A stretch of DNA of 64,000 nucleotides from Lewinellaceae bacterium. GTDB lineage: Bacteria > Bacteroidota > Bacteroidia > Chitinophagales > Saprospiraceae. Position 1 is the stretch's first letter; the number at the start of each line of letters is the position of its first letter. Shown one piece after another: positions 16,493-26,401 of the stretch. A model generated the notes under the pieces. It saw only the letters and a program-made list of their open reading frames with translations, did not search any database and had not been told where the DNA came from. Position numbers and translations under genes: made by a program. The stretch lies in contig JACJYL010000001.1 in the NCBI GenBank assembly GCA_020636105.1, positions 2,170,001 to 2,234,000 of the forward strand, given 5' to 3'.

Positions 16493-16533
16493 TTAAAAAA
16501 AGGTGGACCAGTTCGAACAACTGATCCACCCCT
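16493..16533 (-). terminator. terminator of the giant adhesin gene
   Basis: Read on the minus strand, GGTGGATCAGTT and AACTGGTCCACC form a near-perfect stem around GTTCG, followed by a run of seven T. It lies 20 bp beyond the adhesin stop. Confidence 0.88.
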
Positions 16534-16553
16534 CATATAAAATCAAAACCAAT

Positions 16554-19500
16554 TTACTTACTAAAAACGATCTGCTGGCTGATCTGCTCACCGTTGGAAG
16601 CCAATCGGAGCAAATAAACGCCTTGTGCCAGATTTGTCATGTCGGTTGTGATCATAGGAGTTTCGAGCAAGGCGATCTTTTGGCTCCATACGATCTCGCC
16701 CAGGGTATTGTATAGTTCCAGCTCTATGGGCTGATCCATATAGTTGGTCAGATCAATATTCAAAATACCTGATGTCGGGTTCGGATATACATTCAATCCT
16801 TCTTTAGTGGTGACGGAAGTTTCCATGACATCCTGATCCGGCGATGCCGCAAAAGGAATATTTCCTCCTCCGGTCGTTGGGAGGTAACTGCAATTCAGGT
16901 TCCAGTTCCAGATCACATGATGATCCGATGCCACCTCGTCTTTGCTGATGAATATTCCCGTCATGTAAGTCGTCAGGGAGGCGCCGGAATCACTTACGTT
17001 AAGTCCCTCAGGTGCATAGATGCTCAAGGTGACCACCGAGCCCTGACCTATACTGACCACATCTGATGCATAAATCACACTGGTATAACCGTCCGGATTC
17101 ACCGTATTGCTCTGCCCGATGCTCATCTTGCGACGGATTCTCATTTCTGTCGGCTGATTGAAAATGATGGTGGCATCTTTTTGTGTGACCAGGTTCTTTA
17201 TGAAGATCTGGGCATTGGCTATGATCAGCGTCGCCCCTGCTCCTACCGTTACATACCCGTAATTGCTTCCGGAAAGTGTCACTGTAGCATTCGCCGGTAC
17301 ATTGATATTGTTGAAAGCATTGTACGGATTGCTCAGGAAAGCAGGTAATGTCACGTTGAAGTTCGCATTGATAAAATTGTTCACAAAACTGCTGCCATCT
17401 ACCGTCACACCGGCGGCATTCGCCCGCATGAAAGTCAGGATGGAGGAATTTTGAGAAATGACACACTCATTGGCATTTTTGACGCCCACGCCACCACCGA
17501 GCACATCGGATTCATACATCTCTAATCCCTTTCCGGAAATGATGGTATAAGCAGAAAGCAGGGTGGAAATATCCACATTCACGGTCGTCGAAACTTCAGT
17601 GGAACATCCCAGTGCATCCGTTACCACCACACTGTAGGTGCCGTTGGCCGGAGCAATAACCGTCGGGCTGTCGCCCAAACCGTCAGACCATGCAAAGGTC
17701 AGCGGATAGGTCAGCGCCTGTGGATTCAGCACATTGGCCGTCAGCACCTTGATGCCCTGGCACCAGGTCGGCAGGTTTGTCTGACTGATCGTCACTTGAG
17801 GGACCGGATTGATGGTGATGGTAAAACTACAAGATACCGATAAGCCGGCGGCATCGTAGAAAGTATAAGTGGCCGTATAAGTACCCACTGCGAAGAAGTC
17901 TCCCGGGTTGTAGTTGTTGACCGTTGAAACCACACCGCAGTTGTCATCCGCTGCAGGAGGTGTCCAGGAAACATTCTGGGCTCCGCAAAGGGTAATGTTG
18001 CCAGGACAAGGCGTGGTCAGCCATGGAGCCTGGGTATCATTAACAATAATATCAAAGGTACAAACATCCGTCAGGCCGGCTGCATCTGTGGCCGTACAGG
18101 TCACGGTAGTCGTTCCGACCGGGAAGAAATCCCCTGAAGATACCTCGGTAAGCGGGCCGCCACCTGGTGCTGGTGTTTCCACACAGAAAGGCGTCTTTTC
18201 AAAAGAAGAAAACGAACCTCCCTGGGCGAAGGTCTGTCCATTGCTGGACAGGGCGTAAGAACCACTGCCGTAGGTACAGCACATGCCGTCTCCTGCAGAG
18301 TCCTTGATCAAAAACAGATATTCCCCATCCGGAAGATTGATCGGAATGTTCAGCGTGGAACCATCCGGTTCAGATCCATAGGTGCCTCCTGAAGCGACCA
18401 TAATTTCTTGCGGCAATTGCAGGATCATCCAGGACGTTTCCTGAGGATAATTATCAAAAGTCAGACTGAGATTGAGGTTGTTGGTAGCGCAGTTGCCTGA
18501 GCCGCCGCCATTGTCGCCACCGATGGTGCAGACCACGGTTACATCGCCACAATTATCCGTAGCACTGACATTGAAGGGTACATTCGCACCACAGACACCC
18601 GGATCGGTGCCTGATGATATAGGACTAATTGGGCAGGAAATGGCAGGGTCTTCATTATCATTCACAGTAATGATCAAATCACAGTAATCGAATAAACCTG
18701 ACTGGTCCTGTGTCCTCCATTCTATCTTCCACGTTCCGACACCAAGGGTGATTTGCGGATCATAAGGAATGTATGGAATGTTGAACCAATCTGAAAAACT
18801 ACCGATCTCCGCATTTCCGTTATCCGGATCGACTTGTATGCTTCTGAAGCCGAGGGCGACAATGGAACAATTATCATTATAGGCTGGCCAGGGAAGATCC
18901 ACTAAGGCACCACATTGCCCCGGATCATTATTAACACTAAAACCAGCAGGACACTCGATACTCGGTGGAATATTATCAATCACCATGACGGTAGTTGTAC
19001 ATTCATCAACGGCCCCATTGATGTCAGTAACGGTAAGTGTTACAGGAATATACTGGGCCATGTCACTACAAGTATAAATGTACTCACTGAGGGTCATAGG
19101 GTATTGAAATCCACAATCAGCTGTACTGTTATCATTAATTTGATCCACCGAAAGGGAAGCGAGTCCGTCTTCATTCAGGTAAATGGTTGCTGGTTTACAA
19201 ATAGCATCGGGTGGAGCACAGCAGAAAGCATTTGGGTCTGCTATAGTTACCGTTGTCATACAGGTGGTTGGGGGTGAATAAACATCATAAAAATTATCTG
19301 CTGCAGTCAAGGTAACTGATACCGTACTGCCAACGTCATCACAGTTGAAGACATTTGGAAGGACGCTTAAAGTGAAACCTCCGCATGAATAGGAACCCCC
19401 GTCAATCGCGGCAGGATTCAATATAGTGTTTCCGTCACTGGTTAGATCCACGGTTACCGGGCCTGTTTTACATACGGCCACTGCCGGTTTGTCCTCAATC

Positions 19501-22500
19501 ACTTCTATCCGAAATCTACAATAAGTGTTATTACCCGCCAGGTCAAAGGCCCTAACGAAAACCGTAAAAGTATCTATAGGAAAAAAGCTTCCTGGATCGA
19601 CTGTGTTGCCGAGGTTGTTAGTGTATGTGACATTGACTACGCCACAATTATCGGAAGAGGGAGTGGTATAATTCACCACTGTTCCACATTCTCCTTGAGT
19701 ATTGCCTACCGTAATATTTTGGGGACAAGTGATTGCCGGGGCTTGAGTATCATTTACGGTAACGGTGAAAGTACAGGAGGCTGTACGATTAGTGGCATCA
19801 GTTGCCGTAGCCGTTACGGTAGTAGGAGAACCTGCCGGGAAGAAACTTCCCGAAGGTATTGAATAGTCAATGGTTACCGCTGTACAATTATCGGTCGCCG
19901 TGGCAGCAAAAGACACATCCGCTCCACATTGTCCAGTGTCATTACCAACGGTAATATTTGCAGGGCAATTTATATCGGGATCTTCATTATCATTCACCGT
20001 AACCTTAAAAGAACAGGTTGCCTGATTACCTGCGGCATCCGTGGCAGTTGCTGTTACATTAGTCATTCCTCCGGAGAAAATGGTTCCCGGATTTTGAGAA
20101 AAGGTGACAATAGCTGTGCCACAATTATCCGTCGCCGGTACACTAAAAGATACGTTAGCTCCGCAAATTCCTGAATCGTTATTTACCGTTATGTCAGCAG
20201 GACAGACAGGAACGGGTAATGTATTGTCGATCACCGTAATGGTTTGGGTGACAGGGGTTACATTGCCTGCAGGGTCCTGAGCATGATAAGTTCTGGTAAT
20301 GACCAGAGGGTCGCCCGCAGATCCTGCGCCGCCATTGTTTACGTCTCCAAAAAAGGTGACGGTGACCACGTTACCGCAGGGAACGGGGGTCATGGTCTGT
20401 AATGGATTCAGATCTCCCGGCGATTGGGGCCCGTCGGCAAAGGTGAAGTCTATGCCTTTTCCTCCGGTACCATTTCTGGAGAGGCTTTCGCCAATAGCCT
20501 GGGTGTTCGGTTCTGTCACTCCGATATCTGTTGAGGTCATACCAGCTGCGGGCCCGTTATTGGCCGTAAAAACACCCCCGTAACTGAGGAATTCTATTAC
20601 ATTTGTTCCGTTCTTGACCAGGGCAAGCCCGTCGGGATTTCCATTTTGTATGCCTGTTTTCGCAAAGGAAAGCGCACCAAAACCGGTACTTTCGTTGTCA
20701 ATAATGCCGCTCAATACCTGAGGAGAGTCGTAAGTATTACTATTTGCGCCATTATAGTAGACAATGGAATAACTGCTTAGATCAGTTCCCGCAGGCCCCG
20801 CTACTTCAATAAATTCTCCAACGTCAGTCCCTGTATTATCATAATGCAATTCATTGATCCAGACTTCGCAGGTGGCCGTACAATTGTCGGTAAAGCCTGT
20901 CACAAGAGAAATGTCCGGAGCGGGTATTTCACTGGGACAGGAAAAATTTAAGGGAGGGAGGGTTACATTTCCATTCGGCCCCATCGTATCGTCAATGATG
21001 AACGTCTGCTCACAAGTCGTTGTGGAAGGGCATTCATCCGTTACGGTAAAAGTTCTTGTTACGGTAAACGGGAAAGTGCCGGATACGGCATCCATATAAG
21101 TTATATTGGTAATGGTTCCTCCTGAATTGATGGTTCCTCCATCCGCCAGAAAATCAGCTTCACTGATCGTCTGTGCCGTTTCCGAATAGGGGAGGCTGGA
21201 GGCCAGGATGACGTAATAGGGACTACATCCTTCGAGAGAAAGCTGATCGGCAGGACAGGAAATGGATAGTAAAATTTCGATATTTGCAAAAGCAGTCGTT
21301 GACAGATCAGCATTGCCCTGGGCGTGAAGCCAGTTCGTAGTATTTTGGAAATCTGCCTGGACAACGGAGACATTTCTTCCCGCAGGGTTATATTCCGTTC
21401 TGTTGGGTTGTGAAGCCGAAAAGCCGTCTACCAGGATGGAACTTGGGTAAATCGTGGAAGGATCTTCGGAGGCAGGAATATTCCCCCCAGGAGCACCGGA
21501 TGCACCAGTGTATAGGGCAGCGATTATTTCCGTTACGCCGTTTTCAGGATCGTCATCATCATCCAGATAGGCGTACAATTCGTCCCCGTCCGTGCCAAAT
21601 GAAAATTCTGTTGCCAGCAGGGAAAAGGTGCCACAGGTGCCGCTGTTGCAAGTCAGGGAAAATACATTTTCTGCCGTTTCTTTGACAAAGAACACATCGC
21701 CCTGGTTCACTCCGGAAGGAGCCGTCCATTTGACTACGGTTTCATTTATCCCGAATAGGAAGGTGTTATTATCAAAAGGTTTATCGGTAAAATAAATTTC
21801 GGTGCCCGCTGGTATATTGGTCAGGGCAACGAAAGAAAAACCATCAGGGTTGACATGATTCATTCCTGTAATGGCCACCAGTGGGCAGGTAGACGGTCCA
21901 ACATCATCATTGTTGATGGTGCCTGTGGCCGAACCCGGGTTGCCGGCATCGTAATTGGCACCGCTGGCAATGGAAAGGATGACCGTTTCGTCCGGCTCCA
22001 GATCAGAGTCCCCGATCGGGGTTACCGTAATAGTATTACTGCCTGTTACATTGGGTATGGTAACTACCCCGGTGGTCCCATTGAAAGAAGAATTGCCTAT
22101 CTGGGTGGTAACCGTATAATCCGTCAAATAGGTGGCTGTGCCCGATACATCAAAGCTGACATCAAAGTCCCCCATCGGAGGACCGTTCAGCGTAAAAGTA
22201 AAGACGATAGGGGTGCCGGAATCTTCATCAACGGATGCCGGAGAAACGGTGACGGTTACTGGAGGGTTTACATTTCCTTCACAAATGATAATATTGCTAA
22301 ATGGGGTAGTGGACAGGTCTGCATTGGCCGCACCGTGATCCCACTTGCTTAAATCTTCAAAATTCCCTTGGGAAACGGTTACGTTCCGGAGGCCAGGTTT
22401 GTATTCTGTCCTGTTGGGCGCACCATCCAAAACACTCCATCCATCCACCACTACCGCTTTTGAATAAACGGTGAAGGGATCTTCAATTGCTGGAATATTG

Positions 22501-23987
22501 CCACCTGAAACCGAGCTTGTTCCTGTGTATAAAACAGAATATATTTCAGAAATGCCATTGGTAGGGTCATCGTCGGTATCTGCGTAAGCAGAAAATGCCG
22601 CACCGTTTGTAGCTATTGAAAAATCCGCTACTATATTGGCCAGCGTGCCACAAGTTGCACCCGTGCCATCTGAACAGGATAAAGCGTACGCATTGCTATT
22701 GTTTGATGTTTCCTTCACCACGAAAACATCTCCGCGTTGCACACCTGATGGAACTGTCCATTTTAAAACAGCATCAGTGGCAACAGTATATTTTAAGGAG
22801 GTATTATTAAATGTAGCATCTGTGAAATAGACAAAAGATCCTGCTGAGAGATCTGTCAGGGCCACAAAGGAAAAGCCATCCGCATCGGTATGGTTGACAC
22901 CTGTGATGGCTACCAATGGGCAGGAAACCAATTTGTCGTCATTGGCAATGGTGCCGGTGGCTCCTCCACCCCCAAGATCGTAACCTGTTCCGGTGGTCGG
23001 GGTGATGGTTACTGTTTCGTAAGGTTCTAAAACACTATCTTCTACCGGGTTGAGGGTCAAAGTAGCTGTACCTGAAGTGGAAATCACTATGGTCCCGGTG
23101 GCGCCCGATATGGTTCCACCGGAGGCAGTATAATCAGAAGGGAAGCTGGCCGTTCCTCCCACACTGAAATTGATGGTTACATTGCTTGAAGGCGCAGGTG
23201 TAAGGGTGAATACAAAGCTAAGATTGGGGCCGTTATCTTCGATCACCGGACTATTGGTTGGGCCGGTCATCGTTAAAACCGGGTTGGAGGGAGCCGTAAA
23301 GGGGACCCTGGAAAGCGCCGTATTACCAGTACCCTGGTTATAATTACTGGCAGGGCCCTCAAGTGCCGCAATGATGGAAGCTTTACTTGCTCCTACACTG
23401 GAGCGAAGGCTGTTCTTAAAATCAATATAATCTATAGTGATATCACTATTAAGGTTGTCTACAATTACCGCGTTAGGAAATTCTCCTAAAGGGTTCGTAG
23501 CTCCATCGCTGCCAATGGCTCCTGAGGTAATTAAAGCAGCATATATTTCAGTGACTCCGGAGCTGGGATCATTATTATTATCGGCATAGGCATAAATGGT
23601 TTCGGCCGATGTGCTGGCTAAGGAAACGTCGCCGTTCAGGCTACCCCAGGTTCCACAGGTGGCACCGGATCCGTCAGTCCCCCCAATATTACATATCATC
23701 GTCATGTTATTCGTTGATGACTCGGTAAAAACTACGACATCCCCCAGGGACAATCCTCCTGCGGGGGTTGTGTAAGCCCAGGCCCCTTCATTTATTCCAA
23801 AAGAACCACTTCCCAAATAGGGTTTGTCAGTGAAATAAATAGTGGTGCCACCAGGTATGGTTTCCAGAGCAACAATGCTGTACCCATCGTTGGTAGTGCC
23901 ATTGTAGCCTATAATAGCAACTTTCTGTGCGTGTATTGTTCCCCAAAAAGCCAGGAACATAATAATGAACAAAGTAATTTTTTGCAT
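16554..23987 (-). CDS. giant multidomain surface protein with T9SS type A sorting domain
   Basis: About 2480 residues, exported by Sec (signal peptide MQKITLFIIMFLAFWGTIHA) and then by T9SS. Residue numbers below count from the upstream ATG at 24008, which adds 7 residues. Order: module A (opens VAIIGYNG or CPLVAITG, then YFTDKPY, ends ADLSTTPF-like) at about 29-240, 362-575 and 707-912; Calx-beta domains between them at about 245-357 and 582-701; a lamin-tail-like domain (VWINELHYDNTGTDVGEFIE) at about 1047-1190; about six HYR-like domains (pattern CPANITVGN ... ATDNC) to about 2130; a repetitive beta domain; and the C-terminal sorting domain with NVYPNPTSGILNI. Likely cell-surface adhesin or matrix protein. 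Next to the collar cluster in the same direction. Confidence 0.92.
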   Translation of the reverse strand: MQKITLFIIMFLAFWGTIHAQKVAIIGYNGTTNDGYSIVALETIPGGTTIYFTDKPYLGSGSFGINEGAWAYTTPAGGLSLGDVVVFTESSTNNMTMICNIGGTDGSGATCGTWGSLNGDVSLASTSAETIYAYADNNNDPSSGVTEIYAALITSGAIGSDGATNPLGEFPNAVIVDNLNSDITIDYIDFKNSLRSSVGASKASIIAALEGPASNYNQGTGNTALSRVPFTAPSNPVLTMTGPTNSPVIEDNGPNLSFVFTLTPAPSSNVTINFSVGGTASFPSDYTASGGTISGATGTIVISTSGTATLTLNPVEDSVLEPYETVTITPTTGTGYDLGGGGATGTIANDDKLVSCPLVAITGVNHTDADGFSFVALTDLSAGSFVYFTDATFNNTSLKYTVATDAVLKWTVPSGVQRGDVFVVKETSNNSNAYALSCSDGTGATCGTLANIVADFSIATNGAAFSAYADTDDDPTNGISEIYSVLYTGTSSVSGGNIPAIEDPFTVYSKAVVVDGWSVLDGAPNRTEYKPGLRNVTVSQGNFEDLSKWDHGAANADLSTTPFSNIIICEGNVNPPVTVTVSPASVDEDSGTPIVFTFTLNGPPMGDFDVSFDVSGTATYLTDYTVTTQIGNSSFNGTTGVVTIPNVTGSNTITVTPIGDSDLEPDETVILSIASGANYDAGNPGSATGTINNDDVGPSTCPLVAITGMNHVNPDGFSFVALTNIPAGTEIYFTDKPFDNNTFLFGINETVVKWTAPSGVNQGDVFFVKETAENVFSLTCNSGTCGTFSLLATEFSFGTDGDELYAYLDDDDDPENGVTEIIAALYTGASGAPGGNIPASEDPSTIYPSSILVDGFSASQPNRTEYNPAGRNVSVVQADFQNTTNWLHAQGNADLSTTAFANIEILLSISCPADQLSLEGCSPYYVILASSLPYSETAQTISEADFLADGGTINSGGTITNITYMDAVSGTFPFTVTRTFTVTDECPSTTTCEQTFIIDDTMGPNGNVTLPPLNFSCPSEIPAPDISLVTGFTDNCTATCEVWINELHYDNTGTDVGEFIEVAGPAGTDLSSYSIVYYNGANSNTYDSPQVLSGIIDNESTGFGALSFAKTGIQNGNPDGLALVKNGTNVIEFLSYGGVFTANNGPAAGMTSTDIGVTEPNTQAIGESLSRNGTGGKGIDFTFADGPQSPGDLNPLQTMTPVPCGNVVTVTFFGDVNNGGAGSAGDPLVITRTYHAQDPAGNVTPVTQTITVIDNTLPVPVCPADITVNNDSGICGANVSFSVPATDNCGTAIVTFSQNPGTIFSGGMTNVTATATDAAGNQATCSFKVTVNDNEDPDINCPANITVGNDTGQCGADVSFAATATDNCTAVTIDYSIPSGSFFPAGSPTTVTATATDATNRTASCTFTVTVNDTQAPAITCPQNITVGNTQGECGTVVNYTTPSSDNCGVVNVTYTNNLGNTVDPGSFFPIDTFTVFVRAFDLAGNNTYCRFRIEVIEDKPAVAVCKTGPVTVDLTSDGNTILNPAAIDGGSYSCGGFTLSVLPNVFNCDDVGSTVSVTLTAADNFYDVYSPPTTCMTTVTIADPNAFCCAPPDAICKPATIYLNEDGLASLSVDQINDNSTADCGFQYPMTLSEYIYTCSDMAQYIPVTLTVTDINGAVDECTTTVMVIDNIPPSIECPAGFSVNNDPGQCGALVDLPWPAYNDNCSIVALGFRSIQVDPDNGNAEIGSFSDWFNIPYIPYDPQITLGVGTWKIEWRTQDQSGLFDYCDLIITVNDNEDPAISCPISPISSGTDPGVCGANVPFNVSATDNCGDVTVVCTIGGDNGGGSGNCATNNLNLSLTFDNYPQETSWMILQLPQEIMVASGGTYGSEPDGSTLNIPINLPDGEYLFLIKDSAGDGMCCTYGSGSYALSSNGQTFAQGGSFSSFEKTPFCVETPAPGGGPLTEVSSGDFFPVGTTTVTCTATDAAGLTDVCTFDIIVNDTQAPWLTTPCPGNITLCGAQNVSWTPPAADDNCGVVSTVNNYNPGDFFAVGTYTATYTFYDAAGLSVSCSFTITINPVPQVTISQTNLPTWCQGIKVLTANVLNPQALTYPLTFAWSDGLGDSPTVIAPANGTYSVVVTDALGCSTEVSTTVNVDISTLLSAYTIISGKGLEMYESDVLGGGVGVKNANECVISQNSSILTFMRANAAGVTVDGSSFVNNFINANFNVTLPAFLSNPYNAFNNINVPANATVTLSGSNYGYVTVGAGATLIIANAQIFIKNLVTQKDATIIFNQPTEMRIRRKMSIGQSNTVNPDGYTSVIYASDVVSIGQGSVVTLSIYAPEGLNVSDSGASLTTYMTGIFISKDEVASDHHVIWNWNLNCSYLPTTGGGNIPFAASPDQDVMETSVTTKEGLNVYPNPTSGILNIDLTNYMDQPIELELYNTLGEIVWSQKIALLETPMITTDMTNLAQGVYLLRLASNGEQISQQIVFSK

Positions 23988-24008
23988 GGTAATTGATTTA
24001 AAAAACAT

Positions 24009-24444
24009 TCAGGTGGTTTGTTTATTGGTCATTAAGTTCGTGTTTCTTCGGTACGTATTCCCAAAAGGGAACAAAGTCAAATGTGTCTGTGTAAATGTTA
24101 AAAAAAACCATTTAGAGATCCACTGCAAACAAAAGTGAACCTATTTGAATAGGGGGAGGAGATAAGAAGGTTTTTCGATTTGAATTGTACCTGTTCGTCT
24201 GTATTACGGTGAATCCTTTTTAAGGTTGCATTTTTTGGGGTGTTTTTGAAAAAAAATCAAAGGAAACCCGGGCGTTTTTCACCTACTTCCAAAAGGTTAT
24301 AAAATATTTCAGCCCTCGAAAAAATGGATCCTTTTTCGGGTTTTGTTTCGATGTAAAGTTGGGCAAAGGAAGGAACAGAAAAAAGCGTATTTCTACCTGT
24401 TTTTACATTAGGCAGGTTTTGCGGTTTATCTCTTTTGTTAAAGA
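24009..24444. other. gene-free stretch upstream of the adhesin
   Basis: About 440 bp between the adhesin start and the collar-cluster terminator. It is AT-rich, should hold the adhesin promoter, and shows no open frame of note. I cannot point to a convincing TAnnTTTG box. Confidence 0.5.
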
Positions 24445-24483
24445 AAAATCCCGAATTTCATCTGGTCAGATAAAATCCGGGAT
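24445..24483 (-). terminator. terminator of the collar-gene cluster
   Basis: On the minus strand ATCCCGGATTTTATCTGA pairs with the later AGATGAAATTCGGGAT, followed by TTTTTC. It is 15 bp past the stop of the last collar gene, and a member of the dispersed ATCCCGAATTT hairpin family. Confidence 0.85.
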
Positions 24484-24497
24484 GAACTGTTTGTGCA

Positions 24498-25016
24498 TTA
24501 ATTCCTTGAAGGGAAAACGCCATACAGGCAAATAGACACATAAATTCCGAGGAAAGGATTCCGGTTGTTGAAACCCTGACTACCGCCATTATTGGCAGAG
24601 GTGATCGCTCCGGCATTAAGGGTTGTACCTGCAGCATCTTCTGCAAATAACGTTCCACTGGAGCCCAGGAAATGACCGGCGCCGGATTCTTCAGCTGTGC
24701 CGCCGAGATTCATGGTGGTTACGTGATTGTGTGAAGGCATATTGGCCACCGAAAGGGTTACCGTTTCCACTCCTCCTCTTTCTCCCCAACTAATATCACT
24801 CAGTCCGGGGCCATTTCCTACATGTACAATCGACCTTCCTCTGAGATCAGGAAGCTGGAAAGTGGTTCGCCCGTCTCCTCCAAAGGTAGTGCCCAATAGA
24901 GAAAATAAGGCTGTGTTTTGTGATATAGCAATCAACTGACCATCACAAAAGGCCCAGTTCCGGGGCGCAAAATTGAATCCAAAGGCCTGAATTTGGCCAA
25001 TAAAAGCTTGATCCAT
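24498..25016 (-). CDS. tail-collar domain (MdpB-like) protein, paralogue A
   Basis: 172 residues of the phage tail collar / microcystin-dependent protein family. Seen: FIGQIQAFGFNFAPRNWAFC at the start, the collar motif ALFSLLGTTFGGDGRTTF followed by LPDLRGRSIVHVGNGPGL, then GVETVTLSVANMPSHNH and a C-terminus ending GVFPSRN. No signal peptide. The central and C-terminal DNA is nearly identical to paralogue C at 26402-26917, while the N-terminal DNA is more diverged. Last gene of a same-strand series of five. In phages this domain sits in tail fibres; free-standing clusters like this are common in bacterial chromosomes with no known function. Confidence 0.88.
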   Translation of the reverse strand: MDQAFIGQIQAFGFNFAPRNWAFCDGQLIAISQNTALFSLLGTTFGGDGRTTFQLPDLRGRSIVHVGNGPGLSDISWGERGGVETVTLSVANMPSHNHVTTMNLGGTAEESGAGHFLGSSGTLFAEDAAGTTLNAGAITSANNGGSQGFNNRNPFLGIYVSICLYGVFPSRN

Positions 25017-25046
25017 AATAATTAGATTTTGTTTTTGATTAATAAA

Positions 25047-25565
25047 TTAACTTCTGGAAGGGAAAATTCCCTCAAGGGCAATACAGACATAAATACCCTG
25101 GAAAGGATTTCTGTTGTTGTAGCCTTGTCCTCCTCCCGTTTGGCCGGAAGTGATGGCATTTGCATTTAAAGTACTGCCTGCTGCTACATCTTCAGCGAAT
25201 AACGTGCCACTGGAGCCAAGGAAATGCCCGGCACCTGATTCTTCCGCTGTTCCACCAAGGTTCATAACGGTGGGGTGATTGTGTAAAGGCAGGTTGGCTG
25301 CTGAAAGGGTAACTGTTTCCCAACCCGCTTTTTGTCCCCAGGAAATGGGACTCAGCCCTGGCCCGGAGCCAACATGCACGATGGAGCGTCCCCTCAGATC
25401 TGGCAGCCCAAAAGTGGAGCGCCCGTCTCCGCCGAAGGTAGTGCCTAACAAGGAAAACAGCGCTGAATAATTGTTGATGCTCAGTAATTGCCCGTCACAG
25501 GTAGCCCACCCCCGAGGGGCGAATCCGCAACCGAACGCTTGAATCTGACCAAGAAAAGGATTCAT
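25047..25565 (-). CDS. tail-collar domain (MdpB-like) protein, paralogue B
   Basis: 172 residues, same family as its neighbours: start MNPFLGQIQAFGCGFAPRGW, collar core ALFSLLGTTFGGDGRSTFGL, RGRSIVHVGSGPGL, VTLSAANLPLHNHPTV, end EGIFPSRS. It is the most divergent of the three closely related copies, with two extra cysteines (FGCGFAPRGWATC, GIYVCIAL) and VAAGSTLNANAI where the others have AAGTTLNAGAI. It lies 30 bp upstream of paralogue A and is probably transcribed with it. Function unknown; structural resemblance to tail fibre tips suggests surface binding. Confidence 0.88.
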   Translation of the reverse strand: MNPFLGQIQAFGCGFAPRGWATCDGQLLSINNYSALFSLLGTTFGGDGRSTFGLPDLRGRSIVHVGSGPGLSPISWGQKAGWETVTLSAANLPLHNHPTVMNLGGTAEESGAGHFLGSSGTLFAEDVAAGSTLNANAITSGQTGGGQGYNNRNPFQGIYVCIALEGIFPSRS

Positions 25566-25616
25566 GATATGAAAGTTTTTGGTGTAATAAAATGGTTTGT
25601 TGAAAAAAAGCCTGGA

Positions 25617-25648
25617 AAAAGCCCGGGTTAATAAATGACCCGGACTTC
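25617..25648 (-). terminator. hairpin inside the collar cluster
   Basis: Minus strand: AAGTCCGGGT, a short loop, ACCCGGGCTT followed by TTTCC. It lies between the LRR gene and paralogue B, so it may end part of the transcripts and lower expression of the downstream genes. Confidence 0.6.
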
Positions 25649-25686
25649 AAAATTTCCAAACGTATATTTTGGAGACGACCGGAAGG

Positions 25687-26310
25687 TCATCCTGTTCTGC
25701 AAATGATGCCAATCTCGTTTTGGGTTCTTATGATTTCCCGGTCGGACAGGTTTTCGTTGGGCAAAATGTAAAATTTGCACAAATGATCACCATGCTTTTC
25801 GGAAAGACCATTGATCTTGCTGATATTATTGTTGGAGGCGTAAAGGGTCTGAAGGTTGGTAAGTCGTGCTATAGGCATCAGGTCGGTTACGTCATTGTTC
25901 TGAAAATAAAGGTCTTTCAGATTGAACATGTTTTCTATGCCGTCCAGAGATTTGAGTTGGTTGTCATAAACAAACAAATATTCCATCTGGGTATGCCTTT
26001 TTAATTCCGTGAGCCCGGTAATTTTCATGTGGGTCAGGGAAAGATATTTCAGATGGTAAAGTGGAACGAGGCCGGAGAGGTTCGTCAGCGGATTTGAAAT
26101 ATTGGGATTTTGGGCCAGGGGGCCTGCAAACCGGAGGGTGTCTGCCTGGATCAGGAGAAGCATCAGTTCTTCGTCCCTTGGCGGTTCAATGGATGGGCCT
26201 TTTCCAAAGACAGCTTCATTATAGGCGAATTTCCATTGCATTTCCAGATCCTGCCACCATTTACGGGCGCGTAACAATTCTTCAGGAGCTGTTTTTACAA
26301 TTATTTGCAT
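25687..26310 (-). CDS. leucine-rich repeat protein
   Basis: 207 residues from the ATG at 26310 (MQIIVKTAPEELL); an earlier ATG at 26352 would add 14 residues. An N-terminal helical part contains RARKWWQDLEMQWKFAYNEA, then come four or five LRRs of about 22 residues (LKYLSLTHMKITGLTELKR, MEYLFVYDNQLKSLDGIEN, LKDLYFQNNDVTDLMPIAR, LQTLYASNNNISKINGLSE), the SDS22/internalin-like type. No signal peptide. Placed between collar paralogues C and B on the same strand. LRRs bind proteins; a role with the collar proteins is possible but unproven. Confidence 0.8.
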   Translation of the reverse strand: MQIIVKTAPEELLRARKWWQDLEMQWKFAYNEAVFGKGPSIEPPRDEELMLLLIQADTLRFAGPLAQNPNISNPLTNLSGLVPLYHLKYLSLTHMKITGLTELKRHTQMEYLFVYDNQLKSLDGIENMFNLKDLYFQNNDVTDLMPIARLTNLQTLYASNNNISKINGLSEKHGDHLCKFYILPNENLSDREIIRTQNEIGIICRTG

Positions 26311-26362
26311 AAGTATAATTTTGTTTGTTTTAAAATACGTTTGGCTGATCAAAAAATGATTA

Positions 26363-26387
26363 CTCCTCTGCTACAGTAACAGAGGAG
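26363..26387 (-). terminator. perfect hairpin after collar paralogue C
   Basis: CTCCTCTG and CAGAGGAG pair perfectly around a 9-base loop. It lies between the stop of paralogue C (26402) and the LRR start (26310). On the minus strand a T-rich stretch follows after a few bases, so a weak terminator or a processing site is possible. Confidence 0.5.
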
Positions 26388-26401
26388 CAAATTCATTACG
26401 A

